DNA from: Saprospiraceae bacterium | GTDB lineage: Bacteria > Bacteroidota > Bacteroidia > Chitinophagales > Saprospiraceae | Direction: 5' to 3' | NCBI GenBank assembly: GCA_014379665.1 | Contig: JACMLK010000205.1 | Coordinates: 1-16,358 of the forward strand | Length of the DNA: 16,358 nt | Part shown: in pieces, positions 1-5,935 of the stretch | Numbering within the stretch: position 1 is the stretch's first letter | How the letters are laid out: every line of letters starts with the position of its first letter | The notes under the pieces: generated by a model | The model's database searches: none | Seen by the model: the letters and a program-made list of their open reading frames with translations, nothing else | Told to the model about the DNA's origin: nothing | Translations under genes and position numbers: made by a program

Positions 1-1291
1 ATTTTCTCATTTTAAATGTATAAGATTTTGTGTCTGCATTGATTTGGCTATTTTTAAAATCTGAAGTGGTAAAGAAATAAAGTCCTTCACTATTATAAGA
101 TAATATTCCTTGTTTATCATTTGGGAATACTTTTAATGAACTACCAATAAATTCAAATAGGGCATTTTTATTTAAATTCACCAATGCTGAATTAGTCACT
201 TTAATCTTATTCCCATCCTGGTCAATGTAATCAGCCAGAATCTCATTTATGCCATTTTCTATGATCTGGTCACAGTTGTAAATACCAAATTCTAAAATAC
301 TAAATGTTCTATATATTTTATTTAAGTTTCTATTTGTAGTTATAATGGATTTAAGTCGATTTTCTTCTATCTCCTTCTCCTTTCGTTTATTCATATATAT
401 TTTCATAGCTGCGGTATAGTCGTCTCCTTCATATACCGGCCTTACTTTATATGAGACTTTTCTTTGTCCGGATGTAAATATGAGATTGTATAGACCCTCA
501 GAATCGGTCTCTTGTAATTTTACTTTATCCCATTCCAAATCGCCATCTTTAGGATTATATTTAGTTTCGCTTTGATCAACTTCAAATTTAGTGTTCTTAA
601 AAATTTTTAACTCTGGTAAAAAGTCCACATAAGGAATACTTACTGTTATAATCGGCCTTTGAGGATTGGCTTTAATAGGTTCCTTTAATTCATCTTCAGA
701 AGATATATTTTTTTGAGCATTATTAAGTTTAGATGAGACGGGAAGATTTGTAACTTTATTCTCAATTTTACTTTTTCCTATTGGTATCCATAACCTTTTT
801 ATGGTATCCATAAAGTATAGATTGTGTTTTTCGTCATCATTTTTGGAGATTAAATGGATGGAAGGTCTATTGTTTGGGTTTATGAATACTTCACTATTAT
901 TATAGAGGGCATTTATTTCGCACATGGCGGAAGATTCGAAAGTATATGTACTGCCTAACGTATCATATTGCATAGGTATACCTGCCACGAAGAAATCAAA
1001 CGGATCCTGAAATTCGCGAAAAAAGATATCAACATTACCTTTAATCATATTGCCATCAGCATCAACAAATGCATCAGGTGGAAAAATAATGTATGATCCG
1101 GACTGCACTTCTAACTTTTTACCTTTTTCAGCTTCAACTTTGAAAGTCTCAAAAGGCACATCTACATTTTTAATTGGCTTTAAAATGAATGGAGGCGCTA
1201 TGATTTCATCACTAATAACATTTTTTTCTTTTTTGGAACAAGCTGTTATTATTACTAAAAGTAATATTGGAAAAAATATTCGGATGTTCAT
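1..1291 (-). CDS. Putative lipoprotein of unknown function (3' end outside window)
   Basis: An open frame runs from an ATG at 1291 to the left edge without a stop, giving at least 430 residues. The N-terminus is a lipoprotein signal peptide: Met-Asn-Ile-Arg, a hydrophobic stretch, then the lipobox ITAC with the lipidated Cys at residue 18, followed by Lys-Lys-Glu-Lys. The protein should therefore be a periplasmic or outer-membrane lipoprotein. Residues about 50-115 hold a beta-rich stretch with the pattern 'G..I.FPPDAFVDADGN.IKGNVDIFFREF', then 'GIPMQYDT'. I recognise this as common in uncharacterised Bacteroidota surface proteins and loosely like ZU5-type beta domains. The middle contains a charged, probably helical segment (KRKEKEIEENR). 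I do not recognise a specific function. It is divergent from lspA. The reading frame is secure; the function is unknown. Confidence 0.85.
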   Translation of the reverse strand, partial: MNIRIFFPILLLVIITACSKKEKNVISDEIIAPPFILKPIKNVDVPFETFKVEAEKGKKLEVQSGSYIIFPPDAFVDADGNMIKGNVDIFFREFQDPFDFFVAGIPMQYDTLGSTYTFESSAMCEINALYNNSEVFINPNNRPSIHLISKNDDEKHNLYFMDTIKRLWIPIGKSKIENKVTNLPVSSKLNNAQKNISSEDELKEPIKANPQRPIITVSIPYVDFLPELKIFKNTKFEVDQSETKYNPKDGDLEWDKVKLQETDSEGLYNLIFTSGQRKVSYKVRPVYEGDDYTAAMKIYMNKRKEKEIEENRLKSIITTNRNLNKIYRTFSILEFGIYNCDQIIENGINEILADYIDQDGNKIKVTNSALVNLNKNALFEFIGSSLKVFPNDKQGILSYNSEGLYFFTTSDFKNSQINADTKSYTFKMRK

Positions 1292-1483
1292 GTTTCAATT
1301 GTTTAAAATAAAAACGGCATAACAAAATAAAAATTATAAACTAATTTCTTAAACTTCATTCATTGGTTATTCCTGATGGTTGCCGTTTGCAACTGTATTC
1401 CTATATTTTGAAAATTTGCTCTATATTAATAGCCATTTTTATAATTCTGTGCTTTTCGAATTACAAATTCTAAATGTATGGGA

Positions 1484-1502
1484 TCGAAGTTAGAAACTTC
1501 GA
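1484..1502. repeat. Perfect inverted repeat, REP-like
   Basis: TCGAAGTT, a 3-nt spacer AGA, then AACTTCGA form an 8-bp perfect stem. It is followed by a GC-richer stretch (GACCATCGGGAGGCC) that stands out from the AT-rich surroundings. It could be a REP-type palindrome or a degenerate mobile-element end. A terminator is unlikely because no T-run follows. Confidence 0.55.
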
Positions 1503-1636
1503 CCATCGGGAGGCCAACCCTGACATTGTTCTAACATTGGATCATTGGAATTTGCAATCGATACTAATCATTGATACATTACATTTTTTTTGTATAATTC
1601 AATTTGTTATACACGCATTGCGAAGCCACGGCAACG

Positions 1637-1666
1637 CTGCGACGTAGGTTAACCTACGCCGAGCAG
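1637..1666. repeat. Palindrome CGTAGGTTAACCTACG with outer CTGC/GCAG arms
   Basis: The core at 1643-1658 is a perfect 16-bp palindrome. Flanking CTGC (1637-1640) and GCAG (1663-1666) can pair across a small internal loop, giving a two-part stem. The element sits 73 bp upstream of the lspA start and is more GC-rich than the surrounding DNA. It may be a REP-like unit paired with the inverted repeat at 1484, or a protein-binding site. Confidence 0.55.
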
Positions 1667-1711
1667 AGTAAAAAAATAAAATTTACTGATCGTACTCACG
1701 TTAAATTATTC

Positions 1712-1719
1712 TATTTTTG
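1712..1719 (+). promoter_or_regulatory. Possible -7 element for lspA
   Basis: TATTTTTG fits the Bacteroidota primary-sigma consensus TAnnTTTG. It would start transcription near 1725, giving a very short leader before the GTG at 1739. I see no matching TTG about 20 bp upstream, so support is only partial. Confidence 0.4.
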
Positions 1720-1738
1720 CAGTTCTAAAAAATTTGGA

Positions 1739-2419
1739 GTGAAAAAGAGCACGGCAGTTATGCTTACAATTCTGATGGTTTTAATCATAGATCAGGTATT
1801 AAAAGTGTATATTAAAACGAACATTCTGTATGGAGACGGGTTTGACATCCTGGGTCTTTCGTGGGCTAAAATACATTTTATAGAGAATGACGGTATGGCT
1901 TTCGGTTTAAGTTTTGGAGGAATTACCGGTAAATATTTCCTGAGCATTTTCAGAATACTGATGGTGATCTTTTTGTTTTACATCATGAAAAATCTTCTGA
2001 AACATAATGAAACTTATGGATTACTGATCAGTTTTAGCCTGGTTATTGCCGGAGCTGTTGGTAATATCCTTGATTGCGCATTTTACGGATTGATATTTTC
2101 AGAATCATTTTTTCATGGCGGGCTTGCTACCATGTTCCCCCCGGAAGGCGGGTATGGCGGTTTCCTGACAGGTAAAGTGGTGGATATGCTTTACTTTCCC
2201 ATGATAGATACGGTGTTGCCCGAATGGGTACCTATTTGGGGTGGTGAACGATTTGAATTTTTCAGACCGGTCTTTAATATTGCAGATTCATCTATTACTG
2301 TAGGTGTGGCTTCTATTCTGATTTTTCACCGACGGTTTTTCAGTTCGGAAACCAAAGTAAACGAAAAGGAAGTTGTGGCGGACATCTCCGAAGATAATAA
2401 AAACGAAAACAGTTTATAG
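1739..2419 (+). CDS. lspA: Lipoprotein signal peptidase (signal peptidase II)
   Basis: LspA is the inner-membrane aspartyl protease that cuts the signal peptide from prolipoproteins just before the lipidated Cys. The 226-aa product shows the family landmarks in order: DQVLK at residues 18-22, ENDGMAFG at 49-56, GNILD with catalytic Asp112, KVVDMLYFP at 146-154, and FNIAD with catalytic Asp183. The long insert between the two Asp motifs (MFPPEGGYGG, then PEWVPIWGGE) is typical of Bacteroidota LspA. The usual Arg after the first catalytic Asp is Cys here. Four membrane helices are apparent. I chose GTG 1739 because it follows a possible -7 element and begins just before the first helix. ATG 1760 is the alternative. 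The 45 extra residues from 1604 look artefactual. It would process the several lipoproteins encoded in this window. Confidence 0.95.
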   Translation: MKKSTAVMLTILMVLIIDQVLKVYIKTNILYGDGFDILGLSWAKIHFIENDGMAFGLSFGGITGKYFLSIFRILMVIFLFYIMKNLLKHNETYGLLISFSLVIAGAVGNILDCAFYGLIFSESFFHGGLATMFPPEGGYGGFLTGKVVDMLYFPMIDTVLPEWVPIWGGERFEFFRPVFNIADSSITVGVASILIFHRRFFSSETKVNEKEVVADISEDNKNENSL

Positions 2420-2421
2420 AA

Positions 2422-2530
2422 GTTCAAAAGTTGAAAGTTGAAAGTTGAAAGTTGAAAGTTCAAAAGTTGAAAGTTCAAAGTTCAAAAGTTGAAAGTTGAA
2501 AGTTCAAAAGTTGAAAGTTGAAAGTTTAAA
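2422..2530. repeat. Tandem array of 15 GTTSAAA units between convergent genes
   Basis: I count 15 units: GTTGAAA heptamers, GTTCAAAA octamers, one GTTCAAA and a terminal GTTTAAA. All four octamers are followed by a GTTGAAA unit. The cores TTCAA and TTGAA are reverse complements, so each such pair forms a 5-bp hairpin with a 3-nt loop. The array fills almost all the space between the lspA stop (2419) and the stop of the fibre protein gene (2538). It may help end transcription in both directions; that is inference. Confidence 0.85.
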
Positions 2531-2537
2531 AATTCAG

Positions 2538-4961
2538 TTATTTCTGAATGTTAGACTTTCTGATCGTACTTTTCTGAACATCCACATCATATACATCCGG
2601 ATAGAGATAATGTCCTTTATCTTCTTTTGACTTTTCCTGTTCTACAATGATGCGGTGTTTCTGAGCAAATTTGTCTTTTCGGACACCAGTCACCTGCCAG
2701 GATATTTTAACCCCGGCGTTACCTCCCGAGATGGTAAATGCATTATTTCGGATTTCATCTTTAATAAATACCGGCGCAAAAACTCCGATAGACGTCAGAG
2801 AATATCTGAAATCCATATTTAAAGCTTCAAAATAATCAGGAAGTTTCACTTCGGCTTCACCTTTTTCATTGAGCAGGACAGTGCCATTGTACATATTCAT
2901 CATGTCGGGTGATTCTACTACGGAATGGTTAAGATATTTGTTTTCAGGATCCAACGGATGGTCAATCTTAAAGGTGCTGGATCCTTTGGCAATATTTCCC
3001 AATACATTCAGGTCCTGGGTCATATGGACTCTTCCTCTGAAGTATCCTGCATAACCTACCGTATTGGAATCATCATTGTCCCCATATATGGCTTCGCCTG
3101 TTGAAACCTTGCCATATACAGCGGTTCCTTTTTTGTTGGAACCAAACACACTGATGGAATTATCCCCGTCTGTCGTAGCTGTTAAAGCATAACCATCCTC
3201 CGTCTCATTGACAGCCCTTATCGCTGCCTGTGTGATAGACACTGCAGTACTGATTCCAACGACACCACTACCTTTTTTGGAAGAGCCCGTCACTCCATCT
3301 CCATCCACGGCTATACCGAAGACACCGGAACCTGCATCCGTTTCCCCTTTCACCCCTATTCCTGTCGGAGTAGCGGACAATGTGCCCACGACCTTACCAA
3401 AAACGCCAATTTCTTCTGATGTACCGGATATGGCTATACCCTCACTAACGCCTCCTCCTGTATGTACCGCACTTATGGCAGGTTTGTCAATGACTGTACT
3501 TCTTGCTTTAATATTTCCGTTGACATCGAGTTTTGCCGCTGCAGGAGCAACCCCTATACCTACATTGCCATCGGCTTCATAAACTGTGGATTTGGTGATA
3601 GTGTTGGGAGCTGTCCATTTGGTCAAAAAATTCGGATCGTGGGTTCCCGTACTGATGACAGTTCCCATCGATCCGGCAGCCGAAATAGTTATATCGTCCG
3701 AAAATGCGTTTCCTGTAATCGTGATACCGCTTCCGGCATTGATGACTTTTGCCGGGGTGTACTCCCATGATCCTCCAAACTGCGTATTGACCAACTTGAG
3801 CACTGAATACAAGGGAACTCCGGCTGTACTCAAATCAAATGAACGGATGGTTCCGTCCTGAATATGATCTGATGTAACTTTATCAAAACCGATATTTGGA
3901 TTGGGGTAAGTGCCGGTCAGGTCTCCACCCGCATTGGATCCATTCTGAATAAAATTTGATGTATTGGGTATTACCCCATTAGCAATATCAACACCCTGAA
4001 TGGTACCATCCAGAATATTGGTACTATTCACTTTCCCTGTTCCGATTGTCGGATTGGGATAAGTTCCTGTCAGGTCGCCGCCGGCATTGGATCCATTCTG
4101 TATAAAATTTGATGTATTAGGTATTACCCCGTTGGCTATATCAATAGCCTGAATGGAATTGTCTATGATATGTATACTGTTTACTTTTCCCGCGCCAATC
4201 GTCGGATTGGGATAGGTACCGGTAAGGTCTCCGCCGGCATTGGTACCGATCTGTATAAAATTTGATGTATTTGGTATTACTCCGTTAGCTATATCAATGG
4301 CCTGAATACTTCCGTCTTCTATGTATCCGCTGTTCACGGCATCATCGGCAAGACTTATAGTTGCATTTGGTCCTGTGGGATTATTTATGGTAATAGTACC
4401 ATCCAGATTCTGAACGCCCTGGATACCTGTTCCACCTGTTCCTGTGGCAGATATGGTGATCTGTCCGTTACTGGTATTGATGATGGCTCCCGACCCTGCT
4501 ACCAGGCTGACCTGGCCTTGCTGACCATTTAATTGGGTGACAACACCACCGGCTCCCGGCGACAATGCTTCTGCTACATCCGCATGTGCGGCACGTAAAG
4601 CATAAGGGACAGCGGTGAGGGCTGTGCGTGGTACTAATTCCAGTCCAAAGTCAACGCTGACACCCAGAAAATAGGCCCTGTCAAAAGACAAAGCAGGAGG
4701 TAAAGGATTAACGGTTCCTATGATCACATTAAATATGCCTTTGATAACGGGCACGGTATGGGTTTCGGTATAAATGGGTAAATTTCCGGAAAGGGTCTCA
4801 TACAGTTTTAAAGTAATACTGCGGTTACCGTCCGGGAGCAAATTGCCATTGGTATCAGTCAGCACCCCCTGATAACTGATCGTGCGTGGTATCTGAGCGT
4901 CCAATGATATGGAAACACAAATGATCAAAATGATCAGGACAAATTTGTGTAAGGCTTTCAT
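2538..4961 (-). CDS. Secreted fibre-like repeat protein, 807 aa
   Basis: A signal peptide covers residues 1-22 (ends SLDAQ). Next comes a beta domain of about 100 residues (RTISYQGVLTDTNGNLLPDG), which I recognise from many Bacteroidota exported proteins, then a Gly-rich linker. Three near-identical 51-residue repeats follow at 211-261, 262-312 and 313-363, with the core GGDLTGTYPNP.IG. After these come 'NVGIGVAPAAAKLDVNGNI', typical of tail-fibre-like stalks, and Gly-rich repeats of the form GVFG/GVVG that suggest a beta-helical shaft. The C-terminus (about 655-795) is a conserved domain with 'KIDHPLDPENKYL', 'VESPDMMNMYNG' and 'WQVTGVRKD', often found ending such proteins. No T9SS sorting tail is visible. 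It lies 47 bp downstream of the T9SS protein gene on the same strand, so the two are probably co-transcribed. The likely role is a surface or extracellular structural or adhesive protein; the exact function is unknown. Confidence 0.9.
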   Translation of the reverse strand: MKALHKFVLIILIICVSISLDAQIPRTISYQGVLTDTNGNLLPDGNRSITLKLYETLSGNLPIYTETHTVPVIKGIFNVIIGTVNPLPPALSFDRAYFLGVSVDFGLELVPRTALTAVPYALRAAHADVAEALSPGAGGVVTQLNGQQGQVSLVAGSGAIINTSNGQITISATGTGGTGIQGVQNLDGTITINNPTGPNATISLADDAVNSGYIEDGSIQAIDIANGVIPNTSNFIQIGTNAGGDLTGTYPNPTIGAGKVNSIHIIDNSIQAIDIANGVIPNTSNFIQNGSNAGGDLTGTYPNPTIGTGKVNSTNILDGTIQGVDIANGVIPNTSNFIQNGSNAGGDLTGTYPNPNIGFDKVTSDHIQDGTIRSFDLSTAGVPLYSVLKLVNTQFGGSWEYTPAKVINAGSGITITGNAFSDDITISAAGSMGTVISTGTHDPNFLTKWTAPNTITKSTVYEADGNVGIGVAPAAAKLDVNGNIKARSTVIDKPAISAVHTGGGVSEGIAISGTSEEIGVFGKVVGTLSATPTGIGVKGETDAGSGVFGIAVDGDGVTGSSKKGSGVVGISTAVSITQAAIRAVNETEDGYALTATTDGDNSISVFGSNKKGTAVYGKVSTGEAIYGDNDDSNTVGYAGYFRGRVHMTQDLNVLGNIAKGSSTFKIDHPLDPENKYLNHSVVESPDMMNMYNGTVLLNEKGEAEVKLPDYFEALNMDFRYSLTSIGVFAPVFIKDEIRNNAFTISGGNAGVKISWQVTGVRKDKFAQKHRIIVEQEKSKEDKGHYLYPDVYDVDVQKSTIRKSNIQK
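3873..4331 (-). repeat. Three tandem 153-bp in-frame repeats
   Basis: The matching TTGG[A/T] landmarks at 3934, 4087 and 4240 are exactly 153 bp apart. Each copy encodes 51 residues with the shared segment 'DIANGVIPNTSNFIQ' and the 'GGDLTGTYPNP' core. A degenerate fourth copy begins below 3873 (SDHIQDGTIRSFDLS). The copies differ mostly at synonymous positions, so they are maintained as protein repeats rather than newly duplicated DNA. Confidence 0.9.
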
Positions 4962-5008
4962 AAAATTTAATTTTAATGTTATTTATTCTTTAATGTTAAA
5001 TGAAGTGA

Positions 5009-5527
5009 TTATTTCACCACTATTATCTTTTTTGCAATTGACCTGCCATCTGTTGTCAGGCTAATGAAATATTCACCTGTCGGAAAATCTGAGACATCCA
5101 CATGGTATATGTTTTCACCTATGGATGTTTCTCCATTATAAATGACTCCTGCTTTCTGACCATTGATATTTTGTATTTCTAATAAAATATGTACTTTTTC
5201 TTTGGATCGAATCTGAATTTTCCCCTCATAAGAAGCAGGATTTGGGAATATGGTAAACTGATCAATGCCAGCTACCGGATTTTCTGTCCGTGTATTTTGA
5301 CCGTTGTTATATGTTGCCACATACCAGAACCCCTGATGAGCGATCACTGAGCCATTTTGCACCACATTAATGACCGGTTGACCAACTGACCCTTTTAAAG
5401 AGATGCTGCTATTGGACATGTCTGACCCGCCACCGGATATCAGTGAATTGTCTATTTTTAGGTTTTGAGCGTATACGGTTTTAAGTGTCATTAGTACAAT
5501 GACAAAAATAAAATACAAGGATTTCAT
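5009..5527 (-). CDS. T9SS type A sorting domain-containing secreted protein
   Basis: The 172-aa product starts with a signal peptide (residues 1-20, ends TVYA before QN). Residues 30-68 carry 'SGGGSDMSNSSISLKGSVGQP' in two overlapping motifs and end in 'AHQGFW'. This short N-terminal module is common in Bacteroidota exported proteins. The C-terminal 80 residues form a T9SS type A sorting domain: 'FTIFPNPA' at about 92-99, a beta-sandwich middle (LLEIQNINGQKAG), then 'GEYFISLTTDGRSIAKKIIVVK' split around the family's usual 'G.Y.l.....g....kkiiv' ending. In this family the domain directs passage through the outer membrane and is then removed or anchored. The start ATG at 5527 lies about 25 bp below a strong promoter. 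It precedes the fibre protein gene by 47 bp, and the two may form a surface pair. Confidence 0.92.
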   Translation of the reverse strand: MKSLYFIFVIVLMTLKTVYAQNLKIDNSLISGGGSDMSNSSISLKGSVGQPVINVVQNGSVIAHQGFWYVATYNNGQNTRTENPVAGIDQFTIFPNPASYEGKIQIRSKEKVHILLEIQNINGQKAGVIYNGETSIGENIYHVDVSDFPTGEYFISLTTDGRSIAKKIIVVK

Positions 5528-5553
5528 TTGAGTAAAATTTATGGATGAGACTA

Positions 5554-5584
5554 CAAATATAAGATATTTAATTTAGAAATGCAA
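5554..5584 (-). promoter_or_regulatory. Bacteroidota sigma-A-type promoter for the T9SS operon
   Basis: Read on the minus strand, TTG (5584-5582), 20 nt, then TATATTTG (5561-5554) match the TTG-N19/20-TAnnTTTG consensus exactly. The expected start site, just below 5554, leaves a leader of about 20 nt before the ATG at 5527. Confidence 0.8.
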
Positions 5585-5856
5585 CAGGGGGTAAATTTCT
5601 TACTTTTTAACCCATATACATTTTAAGCAATGCTTATCATAAAAAATGGCAGCACCACAAAAATGATACTGCCTTCGGATATGAAAAAAATAATAAAAAG
5701 TGCCATTATTTTCAATACCAGTAATTGTTTGAATAAAAATCCTTCGGGCTTCGATTCTGAGCAAAAATGGCAAAAGAAGGAAAAGATTTTATGATTCGGG
5801 TTTTCGATTTCAAAAAAAATTATTTTGATTCAATCATTATACAGAGATAAGATGTA

Positions 5857-5876
5857 AAGGGAAAGTGACCCTTTTC
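5857..5876 (+). promoter_or_regulatory. Inverted repeat with AAAGTGACCC motif upstream of CHAT gene
   Basis: AAAGGG and CCCTTT flank a 7-nt spacer (AAAGTGA). The embedded AAAGTGACCC (5862-5871) also occurs exactly at 11864-11873, just upstream of the sigma factor gene. A shared operator is possible but unproven. Confidence 0.35.
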
Positions 5877-5935
5877 AGGATTATTTATTTAAAAAATATT
5901 AATTGTTTTATATTGCAGGTCAATAGTTGCACCAA

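Larger units (their letters stand above)
1292..1738. other. Gene-free region with two palindromic elements
   Basis: This stretch lies between the divergent lipoprotein gene and lspA. An open frame in phase with lspA extends back to 1604. Its translation there (CEATATLRRRLTYAEQS) runs through a palindrome and does not resemble an LspA N-terminus, so I treat it as non-coding. It holds an inverted repeat at 1484-1502, a palindrome centred near 1650 and a possible lspA promoter at 1712. From 1300 to 1475 it is AT-rich with nothing else I can name. Confidence 0.6.
5528..5935. other. Divergent gene-free region between T9SS operon and CHAT gene
   Basis: The region holds a strong promoter for the minus-strand operon at 5554-5584. 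It also holds an inverted repeat near 5857-5875 (AAAGGG, AAAGTGA, CCCTTT) and the 10-mer AAAGTGACCC at 5862-5871. GGCAG (5648-5652) and CTGCC (5669-5673) can pair around a 16-nt loop. The 10-mer AAAAATGGCA occurs twice (near 5643 and 5763). No convincing TAnnTTTG promoter precedes the CHAT gene, and no coding frame is credible here. Confidence 0.6.

Noticed and set aside
1050..1322. 90-residue plus-strand frame
   Set aside because: It is antisense to the lipoprotein gene at 1-1291, which has a clear signal peptide and long open frame.
3208..3582. 124-residue plus-strand frame and overlapping short frames at 3462-3861
   Set aside because: They are antisense to the Gly-rich part of the fibre protein gene; the Pro/Thr/Ala-rich translation is the expected shadow.
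3873..4331. Regular 153-bp repeats considered as a CRISPR or DNA satellite
   Set aside because: The repeats are in frame, code for a conserved 51-residue unit and differ mainly at synonymous sites, with no spacers.
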